DNA of 64,000 nucleotides from Winogradskyella sp. (GCF_013213835.1 NZ_JABSSU010000003.1:301796-365795), one strand, 5' to 3'; positions 26,073 to 34,105 are shown, counted from the stretch's first letter. The notes: generated by a model from the letters alone, not told the origin. Made by a program: numbers and translations.

Positions 26073-26738
26073 TACATTAACTTTTGAAACTTTATTCTGA
26101 ATTAAATTCCAAAGAATTAAATCGTCAGTCTCTAATTTATCTTCATTTTTAGAAATAAAATTATAATATTTCATTGCTTTCTTACTTTCTTCTAATGTGA
26201 TGAAAGCATAATAAATATACATAGACAATGATAAAGTTTGACTATTAGGAAATTGAAAATCTACTTGAGGCAATAACAATTTTAGCCCTTGATCAATTTT
26301 CCCTAATTCAATTAAAACTGAACCTCTAGTCCCAATGAAATGTATAAATTTCGGATTTATAGAATAAGCCTTTTTAGATAGGATATCTATATCTTGTTTA
26401 TCATCGGTTAATAGTTTAGCCCAAGCTAATCCATTATGAACATGAGCATACAGCATTTTGTTTTTTTCTTTATCTACATGCTCTAAACAAGAACTCATCC
26501 AATCTATAGCTTCGTCTACCAGTCCTTTTTTAAGATAGACATATCCTATATTATAGCGAGCTAACACAAAGGTTTCCTCATGCTCTATGTAGTTTTTATA
26601 AAGCTCAATTGCTTTATCATAATCTTTTTCCTCAACCCTTTCATTAGCATCTAACAAGTCATTAAAATCAATATTTGAATCATTTTTCTTTTGAAAAAGT
26701 AATTTTATTAAAGTAAGTCCATCTGTTGATACTTTCAT
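26067..26738 (-). CDS. TPR part of a split site-2 protease protein
   Basis: The 223-residue frame begins MKVSTDGLTLIKLLFQKK and then runs into tetratricopeptide repeats (DYDKAIELYKNYIEHEETFVLARYNIG... and LVDEAIDWMSSCL). The first residues are not TPR: the DG of STDG looks like the conserved third-ligand Asp-Gly motif of M50 proteases, here cut off from the HExxH part by a TAA two codons earlier in the same frame. No Shine-Dalgarno site with proper spacing precedes the ATG. I therefore read this as the C-terminal half of one protease-TPR protein, either a recent nonsense mutant or produced by readthrough. Confidence 0.75.
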   Translation of the reverse strand: MKVSTDGLTLIKLLFQKKNDSNIDFNDLLDANERVEEKDYDKAIELYKNYIEHEETFVLARYNIGYVYLKKGLVDEAIDWMSSCLEHVDKEKNKMLYAHVHNGLAWAKLLTDDKQDIDILSKKAYSINPKFIHFIGTRGSVLIELGKIDQGLKLLLPQVDFQFPNSQTLSLSMYIYYAFITLEESKKAMKYYNFISKNEDKLETDDLILWNLIQNKVSKVNVS

Positions 26739-26741
26739 TCC

Positions 26742-27257
26742 TTAATAGTCTACATAATAAGGTATGAGACTAAATACTCCTATAAGAATATTTGTTATGA
26801 TAAAAGTCGAGTTAAAGTCCAAACCATACTTCCCAGATAAAAACAACGGATTAAAACCACCTATAATAAAGCATAAATAAGCGATTAGAAAGTTGGTTAA
26901 AAACCCTCCAGAAGTTAAGACAAACTGATTAAATTTTGTTTTCTTACCCTTAGGGAAGGTTACAAAAGCAAAACCGCCATTAAAATCTTTATTCAAAACT
27001 ATTTTAACATTTAAAATGCTAAATCTTTTAAGCTGATGACTTTTTCCTAATACAATCCTCTTTGGGTTACCACCAACTAACTTACCAAATAATAGATGAC
27101 CAATTTCATGTATAACAACTACTATTTTAATAAAAAACAATGTCGCAGCAAGATTTAACAAAATATAAGCATTAGGTTGATTAGCAAACAAAAAAACAAC
27201 TCCAACCATTAAAATCAACCAATAATAAACGGGAAATATTGAGCGAAGAATTTTCAT
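26742..27257 (-). CDS. M50 (site-2 protease-like) N-terminal part, ended by an in-frame TAA
   Basis: The 171-residue protein has about four hydrophobic helices and the zinc motif HEIGH (H50, E51, H54) in IKIVVVIHEIGHLLFGKLVGG. It ends abruptly after ILIGVFSLIPYYVDY. In M50 proteases this NLIP-type segment is followed by an Asp-Gly motif whose Asp is the third zinc ligand. That DG occurs in the same frame directly after the TAA (26742-26744), then GGA, then the ATG of the TPR frame. Alone, this product lacks the third ligand and is likely inactive. Sequencing error, true pseudogene and readthrough are all possible. Confidence 0.8.
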   Translation of the reverse strand: MKILRSIFPVYYWLILMVGVVFLFANQPNAYILLNLAATLFFIKIVVVIHEIGHLLFGKLVGGNPKRIVLGKSHQLKRFSILNVKIVLNKDFNGGFAFVTFPKGKKTKFNQFVLTSGGFLTNFLIAYLCFIIGGFNPLFLSGKYGLDFNSTFIITNILIGVFSLIPYYVDY

Positions 27258-27301
27258 TATAGTTAGACTTTTTTTGGCATTTATATGGCTAAAATAAAAA
27301 A

Positions 27302-27340
27302 AGCGAATTGCACTTCGAGAACCTCAGTGACCAATTCGCT
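27302..27340 (-). terminator. Intrinsic terminator of lpdA with a repeat module in its loop
   Basis: The arms AGCGAATTG (27302-27310) and CAATTCGCT (27332-27340) pair perfectly. On the - strand a T-run follows. The 21-base loop, 27311-27331, is a copy of repeat module A (CACTTCGAGAACCTCAGTGA). Confidence 0.8.
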
Positions 27341-27349
27341 TCTTTATTT

Positions 27350-27375
27350 TGAGATTCCTGCTTTAGCAGGAATGA
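27350..27375. repeat. Palindromic repeat at the 3' end of lpdA
   Basis: GAGATTCCTGC followed by TTTAGCAGGAATGACA has 9-bp arms ATTCCTGCT (27354-27362) and AGCAGGAAT (27365-27373) around a TT loop. It ends a few bases before the lpdA stop codon at 27378 and resembles the hairpin inside pabB. Confidence 0.65.
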
Positions 27376-27377
27376 CA

Positions 27378-28778
27378 CTAAACATGTAATGCTCTATCAT
27401 CAGTTGCAGCTAAAGCAGCTTCTTTTACTGCTTCTGCAAACGTAGGATGCGCATGAGAATATCTTGAAATATCTTCTGCAGATGCTCTAAATTCCATTGC
27501 TGTAACTGCTTCGGCAATTAAATCTGCACAACGTGCACCAATCATGTGTACACCTAAAACTTCGTCTGTAGTTTTATCTGCTAAGATTTTCACAAATCCG
27601 TCAATATCACCACTTGCTCTTGCTCTACCAAGTGCTCTAAATGGAAATTGTCCAACTTTATAGGCAGTACCAGCTTCTTTTAATTCTTCTTCTGTTTTCC
27701 CAACAGCAGCAACTTCTGGCCAAGTATATACAACACCAGGAATTAAGTTATAATCTATATGTGGTTTTTGCCCAGCTAACGTTTCCGCAACAAACACACC
27801 TTCTTCTTCAGCTTTGTGCGCTAACATTGCACCTCTTACAACATCACCAATGGCATAAATATTTGGTGCAGATGTTTGTAAATGTTCATTGACTTCTACT
27901 TGTCCTCTATCATTTATTTTTACTCCAGCAGCTTCGGCATTTAATCCATCTGTATATGGACGACGACCAACTGATACTAAACAATAGTCACCTTTAAATT
28001 CCACAAGCTCGCCCTTTTTGTTTTCAGCTTTTACAATTACTTCATCACCATTACGCTCAACCGATTGCACTTTGTGCGATACCATCATTTTGCACTTAGC
28101 CTTCTTAAATACTTTATTAAGCTCTTTAGAAAGTCCTGCATCCATAGTTGGAATGATTCTGTCCATGTACTCAATAACAGTAACCTCAGCACCAAGACGA
28201 CGATATACTTGTCCTAATTCTAAACCAATAACACCACCACCAATAATCATTAAATGCTTTGGTACTTCTTTAAGTTTTAAAGCTTCTGTAGATGTAATAA
28301 TACGTTCTTTATCTAAAGAAATAAAAGGTAAGTTAGAAGGTTTAGAACCTGTTGCAATGATTGAATATTTCGCTTCAATTTCGCCAGCATCTTTACCTTC
28401 AATTGTAATATGAGTCGCATCTTTAAACGCACCAACTCCTTCGTAAACATCAATATTGTTTTTCTTCATTAAGAAATCAATGCCACCAGTAGTTTGGTCC
28501 ACAACAGCCTGCTTACGAGCAATCATTTTTTCGAGGTTTACTTTAATCTCACCAGGAATTTCGATACCATGGTCAGCAAAATGCTTTGTAGCTTCCTCGT
28601 AATGATGAGAAGAACTTAATAAGGCTTTACTAGGAATACAACCTACATTAAGACATGTTCCGCCAAGTGTTGAATATTTTTCAATAAGTGCTGTTTTCAT
28701 GCCTAATTGCGCGCAACGGATTGCTGCTACATATCCACCAGGACCAGAACCTATAATTGCTACATCGTATGAATTCAT
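27378..28778 (-). CDS. lpdA: Dihydrolipoyl dehydrogenase
   Basis: This FAD flavoprotein re-oxidises dihydrolipoamide in the 2-oxoacid dehydrogenase complexes and glycine cleavage system. The start at 28778 (MNSYDVAIIGSGPGGYVAA) puts the FAD-binding motif at the N-terminus; an upstream in-frame ATG at 28820 would add 14 residues and place the promoter box inside the gene. The redox disulfide motif GGTCLNVGCIPSK has Cys42 and Cys47. The NAD-binding GGGVIGLELG and the C-terminal HAHPTFAEAVKEAA catalytic His-Glu block are present. Length (466 aa) is normal. Confidence 0.96.
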   Translation of the reverse strand: MNSYDVAIIGSGPGGYVAAIRCAQLGMKTALIEKYSTLGGTCLNVGCIPSKALLSSSHHYEEATKHFADHGIEIPGEIKVNLEKMIARKQAVVDQTTGGIDFLMKKNNIDVYEGVGAFKDATHITIEGKDAGEIEAKYSIIATGSKPSNLPFISLDKERIITSTEALKLKEVPKHLMIIGGGVIGLELGQVYRRLGAEVTVIEYMDRIIPTMDAGLSKELNKVFKKAKCKMMVSHKVQSVERNGDEVIVKAENKKGELVEFKGDYCLVSVGRRPYTDGLNAEAAGVKINDRGQVEVNEHLQTSAPNIYAIGDVVRGAMLAHKAEEEGVFVAETLAGQKPHIDYNLIPGVVYTWPEVAAVGKTEEELKEAGTAYKVGQFPFRALGRARASGDIDGFVKILADKTTDEVLGVHMIGARCADLIAEAVTAMEFRASAEDISRYSHAHPTFAEAVKEAALAATDDRALHV

Positions 28779-28809
28779 ATATGAGAAAATTTTTCGATTA
28801 AAATGATTA

Positions 28810-28817
28810 CAAAAGTA
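28810..28817 (-). promoter_or_regulatory. Candidate -7 box TACTTTTG for lpdA
   Basis: On the - strand this reads TACTTTTG (TAnnTTTG), 31 bases before the ATG at 28778. This distance supports the internal ATG as the true lpdA start. Confidence 0.5.
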
Positions 28818-28824
28818 CAATTTA

Positions 28825-28864
28825 AGCGGAAATATTTCAGAATTTTTAAAGCTATATTTCCGCT
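28825..28864 (-). terminator. Possible terminator hairpin after the S41 peptidase gene
   Basis: Inverted arms AGCGGAAATAT (28825-28835) and ATATTTCCGCT (28854-28864) form an 11-bp stem just after the S41 gene stop. There is no strong T-run, so termination may be partial; it also lies just before the lpdA promoter. Confidence 0.5.
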
Positions 28865-28875
28865 AATCTTATAAG

Positions 28876-30504
28876 TTATTTTTCCTTTTCAATATCTTGT
28901 AAAATCCATTCTAATTCTGGGTCTACACCATCCAATCTATCTTGATATGTTGGTAATATTTCAACATCTGGCTTTATCCCATAACCATCAGGTGTCGTTT
29001 TATATGGTGAGTCTACATGCATTAGTCCAATCCTAGCTTTAATTTTTGTATTCGGCAACTCATAGGTTTTGTATTGACCAGCAACAGTACCGTTGTATGC
29101 ACCGCCAGTTTCTTCACCAACAAAAGTTGCGCGATTGGTTCCCTTTAGCGTAGTAGAGAGGACTGAAGATGCTGAAAAAGAGTTTCCATTAATCAGCACA
29201 TATAACTTGCCTTTAAAGTTTAATGGATTTGGTTCTTGCTCTTTAGAAGCTTTAAACTTATAATATATTTTACCATTTTTCTTTTTTGTCTTTATCAGGT
29301 TATGCGTCACTATGATCGGCGAAAAAATCCCTGTCAAAATTTTACCAAATGTACTTCTAGTATTGGTCATAGCAGCTTTCATAAGTGGTATACGGCTATT
29401 GACTTCACTCAGGTTGATAAACGTGAAATTTTCATCTGTTAAATAAGAATATAAAGTATTTATCTCTTTGAGACTTCCACCTAAATTATTACGTAAATCT
29501 ATGATGAGTGTTTCGGTTTTTAAGGAATCTAATTCTTTAAATGTTTCCTCGTAGAAGCCTTTGTATTTCCATCCTGTGAAACTTTTTATTCTTAAATAAC
29601 CAACTGTACTGTCTTTACCTATAAACGTGAGTTCTCGCCTAAATTCATTTCTGTTATAATCAAAACCCTTCTTACTTCTCTCCTCTTTCTTCTTCTTAAA
29701 CGCCAATTTTTTTGCCTTCTTCTCTGCTTTGGTTAATTTTTGTTTTGTTTTAATGGAATCGGTGACCGTTGAGTCTTTAGAAACATTACTGAGATTTCTA
29801 GGCAAACGTTTATAAGTCTTAACAAATGTTGAATCTGAATTTCGTAACGTTAAACTTATACTATCAAATCGTCCATTGTTTAACTTGTAGTAAGTAAAGA
29901 AATAATCACCTACTACACGCGGCTGAAACGTTGTATTATAGCCATCTGAAGCCACTAAAGGCAAATAACTCTTATACAGATCTTGAGGTTTCTGTCCATT
30001 GATTGCAATGATTTCTGTATTAATTAAAACAGTATCCTTCTTTCGGGCATTTCTTATAAATAGCTTATCATCTAAATATTCGGTATCAATATTATTGATA
30101 TCAAACTTCATCTTGTTTAATGCCTTTCGTTCTTTTCTCTTGAAACGTTTATCTGAAGGTGCTATAGACATATGACCTTGGCCAACATACTTTGTAACTT
30201 GCGCTAATTGTTTATAGAGCGTTCTACTTGTGATTGGTTCGGTAATGGATTGTTTTAGACTATCAAATTTAAAATCTAACTGCTCTTTTGATGTGTATTG
30301 ATATAATCTTGGATGATGACGCCTTAATTGCTTGTATAGCTTATCTATATCTTCATGTACGTCTTCTACAGGATGAAGTTTTGCTACAGCTTCATTATAG
30401 GTTTCAATACTTTTACATGAAGTGATTAGGATTAAACCTAAGCATAAAACTGTAAATTGTTTTAGTTGTTGTTTTTGTCTTTTGATTGGTGAAAAATTCT
30501 TCAA
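28876..30504 (-). CDS. S41 family (C-terminal processing-type) peptidase, lipoprotein
   Basis: The 542-residue protein has a lipoprotein signal ending in ILITSC. The N-terminal 110 residues are helical (DIDKLYKQLRRHHPRLYQYTS), and a Lys/Glu-rich insert (KQKLTKAEKKAKKLAFKKKKEERSK region) separates it from the catalytic part. The S41 core shows TLIIDLRNNLGGSLKEIN and the nucleophile region LYVLINGNSFSASSV (Ser near 440), then VGEETGGAYNGT and KARIGLMHVDSP. A PDZ-like segment precedes the core. Substrates are unknown. It is probably an envelope-facing protease or peptidoglycan-processing relative. Confidence 0.88.
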   Translation of the reverse strand: MKNFSPIKRQKQQLKQFTVLCLGLILITSCKSIETYNEAVAKLHPVEDVHEDIDKLYKQLRRHHPRLYQYTSKEQLDFKFDSLKQSITEPITSRTLYKQLAQVTKYVGQGHMSIAPSDKRFKRKERKALNKMKFDINNIDTEYLDDKLFIRNARKKDTVLINTEIIAINGQKPQDLYKSYLPLVASDGYNTTFQPRVVGDYFFTYYKLNNGRFDSISLTLRNSDSTFVKTYKRLPRNLSNVSKDSTVTDSIKTKQKLTKAEKKAKKLAFKKKKEERSKKGFDYNRNEFRRELTFIGKDSTVGYLRIKSFTGWKYKGFYEETFKELDSLKTETLIIDLRNNLGGSLKEINTLYSYLTDENFTFINLSEVNSRIPLMKAAMTNTRSTFGKILTGIFSPIIVTHNLIKTKKKNGKIYYKFKASKEQEPNPLNFKGKLYVLINGNSFSASSVLSTTLKGTNRATFVGEETGGAYNGTVAGQYKTYELPNTKIKARIGLMHVDSPYKTTPDGYGIKPDVEILPTYQDRLDGVDPELEWILQDIEKEK

Positions 30505-30602
30505 GTTGATGGTGTATTTAAATTAAGTACCTAAAACAATACATAAAATATCAATAAGACAACTACATTAAGACTTTATTAGGAAAACACACTCATAAAA
30601 AA

Positions 30603-30630
30603 AGTGCCAATAAGAAATCTTATTGACACT
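30603..30630 (-). terminator. Intrinsic terminator after the PAS-LuxR gene
   Basis: AGTGCCAATAAGA and TCTTATTGACACT form a 13-bp stem with one mismatch and an AA loop; on the - strand seven T follow. Confidence 0.8.
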
Positions 30631-30683
30631 CAACTAGGTTCCTCTAATAGAATAATTAATAGCAATTCAAATGTCGCTCTTAT

Positions 30684-30715
30684 CACAAGCTTGTGCAATA
30701 CTCAAATTGAGTATT
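30684..30715. repeat. Two adjacent palindromes downstream of the PAS-LuxR gene
   Basis: CACAAGCTTGTG (30684-30695) is a perfect 12-bp palindrome, and AATACTCAAATTGAGTATT (30697-30715) is a perfect 9-bp inverted repeat around one base. Both lie in the 246-base gap between the S41 and LuxR genes, upstream of the terminator on the - strand, so they would be hairpins in the 3' UTR of the regulator mRNA. Nothing else is seen in this gap. Confidence 0.6.
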
Positions 30716-30749
30716 TTCACTTAAAAATGTACTTCAAATAAAAAAGTAT

Positions 30750-31520
30750 TTAAATTAGGTTTTGATTGAGCTTTAAAATCCCAATTAATTCGCCTGTAGA
30801 GGATATATTTAGTTTCTTCAGAATATTTCGACGATGTGTATCTACGGTATGTGAGCTAATATTTAAACGTTCTGAAATTTCTTTACTACTTTTATTTTGA
30901 ATTAACAGTCTTATGATATCGCGCTCTCTATTGCTTATGCCTCCTGATAATAACTTCTGCGAATAGGAATTAAAATACACGGTATCATACTCATTGTTGT
31001 CATTAAGCAACTTGGCAGAAGCAGTAATATCCATCTTAACATTAGGATGCAATACTGTATAATGCGCAAGACCAATGATAGGTTTTCCTGTAGAGTCAAA
31101 TGCTAAAGGTGTGGTGTTTTGAATGATGTTAACAAAGACATTATCTGCATTTTTAAACCTGTAATTCCATGTGTAATTTGCCTTTTGCCTATCCTCCAAA
31201 CTTATATTAGTTAGTGTAAATTGCATTAATTCATTTAGCGCTTTTAACCAACTGTTTAGATCACCAGGGTGAATTCTATCCCAAAAATAGCGCATACCTT
31301 TTAACTTTAGTTCTTCCGCAGATAAACCTAGGCATGTCGCGTAATTTTTACTGATATATTCAAAGGAAAGGTTTTGTGTGTTGGTGATACAAAAGAATGT
31401 TGAGCTATAAGGCAGAAACCTATCAAGATCCATAATTCTTTGTATGTGCGTTTCTAATGAAGGTTTGTCGTAAGACTTAAAAATACTCTTATAAAGTTCC
31501 TTTATGCTTTTATATTCCAT
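30750..31520 (-). CDS. PAS domain LuxR-type transcriptional regulator
   Basis: The 256-residue protein has an N-terminal PAS-like domain (SSTFFCITNTQNLSFEYISKN, LGLSAEELKLKGMRYFWDRIHPGDL) with a PAC-like second half (NYTWNYRFKNADNVFVNII). A C-terminal LuxR HTH follows (GISNRERDIIRLLIQNKSSKEISERLNISSHTVDTHRRNILKKL). It has no receiver domain, so signal input probably comes directly through PAS ligand binding. A long 3' UTR with several hairpins follows. Neighbours give no clear hint of the regulon. Confidence 0.88.
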   Translation of the reverse strand: MEYKSIKELYKSIFKSYDKPSLETHIQRIMDLDRFLPYSSTFFCITNTQNLSFEYISKNYATCLGLSAEELKLKGMRYFWDRIHPGDLNSWLKALNELMQFTLTNISLEDRQKANYTWNYRFKNADNVFVNIIQNTTPLAFDSTGKPIIGLAHYTVLHPNVKMDITASAKLLNDNNEYDTVYFNSYSQKLLSGGISNRERDIIRLLIQNKSSKEISERLNISSHTVDTHRRNILKKLNISSTGELIGILKLNQNLI

Positions 31521-31547
31521 AGACAGTAATGTTGTTAAATATACAAA

Positions 31548-32174
31548 TTAAGTAGGAAAACCAAGCATCTCGCCCATCCCAACAGTGTATAACCAACAAC
31601 CATAAATGGCATGCTCTATGGCAACTAATAATGTGGATTTAGTTTTATGATAAGTTAACGCAAATACAATACCACCAAGAAAAGTGAGTATCATTACTAG
31701 TGCATTTCTAAAAAAAAGATGTGCTAAAGAAAATAGCACGGCATTTACTAAAATCAACATAGTCTCGTTTTTAAAAAGAGCTTTATATCTCATAAAAAAA
31801 AAGGTTCTGTAGATTACTTCTTGAGGATAAACTGAGCAAAAAACATATACAAAAGAAAAAAACAACCATACTTTAGGATCCTTAGAAATAACACCAAAAA
31901 GGTTCTCTCTATTGTAAACGTAGACATAAAAAGTAGTCAGTAAAATAAGAACTAGAAATTTACCACCTAAATGCTTAAAGAACTTTAACCATTCTATTTG
32001 TTTTGAAATACGAAAGTTCATTTTTAAACTTCGTACAAGGAGAACAATTGTATATATTAAACCAATCAACGCGATACTTATTTTTAATCTAATCGATAAG
32101 TTAATCACCAGTGTTACCGGAATTATAACAAAAAGAACAAAAAGTTCAATCAATTTATATAACGATTCTTTCAT
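31548..32174 (-). CDS. CPBP-family intramembrane metalloprotease-like protein
   Basis: The 208-residue protein has six to seven hydrophobic helices and resembles the CPBP/CAAX protease (ABI) family. Motif 1, normally EExxxR, reads QEVIYR (Gln118, Glu119, Arg123). Motif 2 has His152 in FSLAHLFFRN, and a later HAIYG supplies another His. The first glutamate of motif 1 is replaced by Gln, so proteolytic activity is uncertain. It follows the Lrp-type regulator by one base and is surely cotranscribed with it. CPBP members process prenylated or membrane peptides, or have lost activity and act as scaffolds. Confidence 0.78.
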   Translation of the reverse strand: MKESLYKLIELFVLFVIIPVTLVINLSIRLKISIALIGLIYTIVLLVRSLKMNFRISKQIEWLKFFKHLGGKFLVLILLTTFYVYVYNRENLFGVISKDPKVWLFFSFVYVFCSVYPQEVIYRTFFFMRYKALFKNETMLILVNAVLFSLAHLFFRNALVMILTFLGGIVFALTYHKTKSTLLVAIEHAIYGCWLYTVGMGEMLGFPT

Positions 32175-32175
32175 A

Positions 32176-32631
32176 TTATAACGTAATAGCTGTGGTATGT
32201 TTTACTTCATTTATTGTAAACATACTATGAGTACTACCTATATGATTAATCTTGGTGAGTTTTTTAACCATAAATTCTCTAAAGGCTTCCATATCTTCAA
32301 CCATCACTTTTAATAAGTAATCATAATCGCCACTAATATGATAGCATTCTAACACTTCATCTAACTTAGCCACTTGTCGTTCGAAGCTCACGACATAATC
32401 TTGTGAATGTTGCACTAGCTTCACATGGCAAAAGGCTACAAAGTCTTTGTTTATCCTCTTTTTATCTAGTAAGGCCACATAGTCTGTAATTACTCCATTG
32501 TTTTCTAGTTTTCGAATACGTTCAAACACTGCAGTTACTGACAATCCCAATTTATTAGATAAAGACTTATTAGTCTGTTTACTATCTTCTTGAAGTAATC
32601 TTAGCAGTTCTTTGTCTTTTTCATCTATCAT
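32176..32631 (-). CDS. Lrp/AsnC family transcriptional regulator
   Basis: I place the start at the ATG at 32631 (MIDEKDKELLRLLQEDSKQTN), the usual Lrp N-terminus; an in-frame ATG at 32655 adds eight residues. The HTH is NKSLSNKLGLSVTAVFERIRKLENNG, and the C-terminal RAM domain is clear (AFCHVKLVQHS, ECYHISGDYDYLLKVMVEDMEAFREFM). Lrp proteins form dimers to hexadecamers and respond to amino acids. It diverges from a PLP-dependent sulfur amino acid lyase-type gene, with a perfect 22-bp palindrome between them, which suggests that it controls that gene and itself. Confidence 0.92.
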   Translation of the reverse strand: MIDEKDKELLRLLQEDSKQTNKSLSNKLGLSVTAVFERIRKLENNGVITDYVALLDKKRINKDFVAFCHVKLVQHSQDYVVSFERQVAKLDEVLECYHISGDYDYLLKVMVEDMEAFREFMVKKLTKINHIGSTHSMFTINEVKHTTAITL

Positions 32632-32686
32632 AACTTTTGTTTTTTCGCTAAACAAGCATGTTTCAAATCAAAAATAAACTTTTATT

Positions 32687-32708
32687 CTAATTTTTAATTA
32701 AAAATTAG
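32687..32708. promoter_or_regulatory. Perfect 22-bp palindrome, candidate Lrp operator
   Basis: CTAATTTTTAATTAAAAATTAG equals its own reverse complement. It lies between the divergent lrp-like gene and the PLP-enzyme gene, 84 bases before the latter. Lrp-type regulators bind AT-rich inverted repeats, so this is a good candidate operator. Confidence 0.6.
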
Positions 32709-32791
32709 TTTTATTTTCTGTATTGTTAAATATATATTGATTTTATTTCTTTTAATACGGAAATTTGCATTAAACTAATAAATCACTACAT

Positions 32792-34006
32792 ATGTCATTT
32801 AAGCCTGCTAACAAAATTCAAGACCTACAATATTTTGGAGAATTTGGTGGAGTGAATCCATCTATTTCAGATTCTTCTACGTATACATTCTTATCTGCAA
32901 AAACCATGTTCGACACATTTGAAGGCAATGCAGATGGTTGTTACTTATACTCTAGACATTCCTCACCTTCCAACCTTTACCTAGGTGAAGCCTTAGCTGC
33001 TATGGAAGGTACAGAAACGGCTACTGTAACCGCTTCTGGAATGGGTGCTATTACGCCTGTCTTATTACAGCTTTGTGATTCTGGAGAGCACATTTTAAGT
33101 AGCAGAACTATTTATGGCGGCACCTATGCATTTTTAAAAAATTTTGCACCACGAATGGGAATTACAACCTCATTTGTAGACATTACAAAACTAGACGTCA
33201 TTGAAGCTGCTATTACACCCAAAACAAAAGTTTTGTATTGTGAGTCTGTAAGTAATCCATTGCTAGAAATTGCAGATATCAAAAGCTTGGCTGACTTAGC
33301 AAAAAAGCATAACCTTAAACTTGTTGTAGATAATACATTCTCACCTTTATCTATTTCACCCGCTGTTTTAGGTGCTGATGTCGTTATACATAGTCTAACA
33401 AAGTTTATAAATGGTTCATCAGATACTGTTGGTGGTGTTGTTTGTGGTACACAAGAATTCATTGACCAATTAAGAAATGTAAATGACGGTGCTGCGATGT
33501 TATTGGGTTCAACAATGGATAGCTTAAGGTCAGCTTCAGTACTAAAGAATTTAAGAACGCTACATATTAGAATACAACAGCACAGTAATAACGCCATGTA
33601 TTTGGCTGAAAAATTTGAAAGTGATGGCTTAAAAACGGTTTATCCAGGATTAGCATCGCATCCTTCTCATCGTTTATTTTCATCTATGATGAACGAGAAG
33701 TATGGTTTTGGTGGTATGCTCACTATTGATGTTGGCTCCCTAGTAAAAGCCAATGAACTTATGGAACTGATGCAAGAACGCAACCTTGGATATTTGGCTG
33801 TAAGTTTAGGGTTTTACAAAACATTATTCTCTGCACCAGGTAGCTCTACGTCTTCTGAAATACCTGAAGATGAACAAAAAGAAATGGGACTTAGTGATGG
33901 ACTTATACGTTTTTCAATTGGTTTAGACGCAGATATTGAACGCACTTACCAAATGATGAAGGATTGCATGATTGAACTTGATATTTTAAAACCTGAATTG
34001 GTTTAA
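32792..34006 (+). CDS. PLP-dependent Cys/Met metabolism enzyme (methionine gamma-lyase type)
   Basis: The 404-residue protein belongs to the Cys/Met metabolism PLP enzyme family (cystathionine gamma-synthase/methionine gamma-lyase clan). Visible blocks are YLYSRHSSPSNLYLGEALAAMEGTETATVTASGMGAI, VLYCESVSNPLLEIADI, VVDNTFSPL and the PLP lysine in VIHSLTKFINGSSD, then the C-terminal LIRFSIGLD. It cleaves or replaces the gamma-substituent of a methionine-like amino acid. The exact reaction cannot be set from sequence. It is divergent from an Lrp regulator, fitting amino-acid-responsive control. Confidence 0.87.
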   Translation: MSFKPANKIQDLQYFGEFGGVNPSISDSSTYTFLSAKTMFDTFEGNADGCYLYSRHSSPSNLYLGEALAAMEGTETATVTASGMGAITPVLLQLCDSGEHILSSRTIYGGTYAFLKNFAPRMGITTSFVDITKLDVIEAAITPKTKVLYCESVSNPLLEIADIKSLADLAKKHNLKLVVDNTFSPLSISPAVLGADVVIHSLTKFINGSSDTVGGVVCGTQEFIDQLRNVNDGAAMLLGSTMDSLRSASVLKNLRTLHIRIQQHSNNAMYLAEKFESDGLKTVYPGLASHPSHRLFSSMMNEKYGFGGMLTIDVGSLVKANELMELMQERNLGYLAVSLGFYKTLFSAPGSSTSSEIPEDEQKEMGLSDGLIRFSIGLDADIERTYQMMKDCMIELDILKPELV

Positions 34007-34050
34007 ATAAACTATTACGGAATTGTATTGAAGATTATTTTCAATTAAAA

Positions 34051-34100
34051 AGTCTCGATACAATTCCGAGTTTACATTCGGAATCACTCGAACTGACGAG
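34051..34100. repeat. Inverted-repeat element between converging genes
   Basis: GTCTCGATACAATTCCGAG then TTTACATTCGGAATCACTCG and AACTGACGAG contains 7-bp arms ATTCCGA (34063-34069) and TCGGAAT (34078-34084). It fills most of the gap between the PLP enzyme and the DUF457-type gene. Its GTCTCGA...TCGAACTGAC ends resemble the other palindromic repeats of the window in style but it is a different sequence family. Confidence 0.5.
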
Positions 34101-34105
34101 AAAGC

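Noticed and set aside
32656..32791. SAM-type riboswitch upstream of the PLP gamma-lyase-type gene
   Set aside because: No conserved SAM-aptamer helices are visible; the region is simply AT-rich with a palindrome, and an Lrp operator explains it better.
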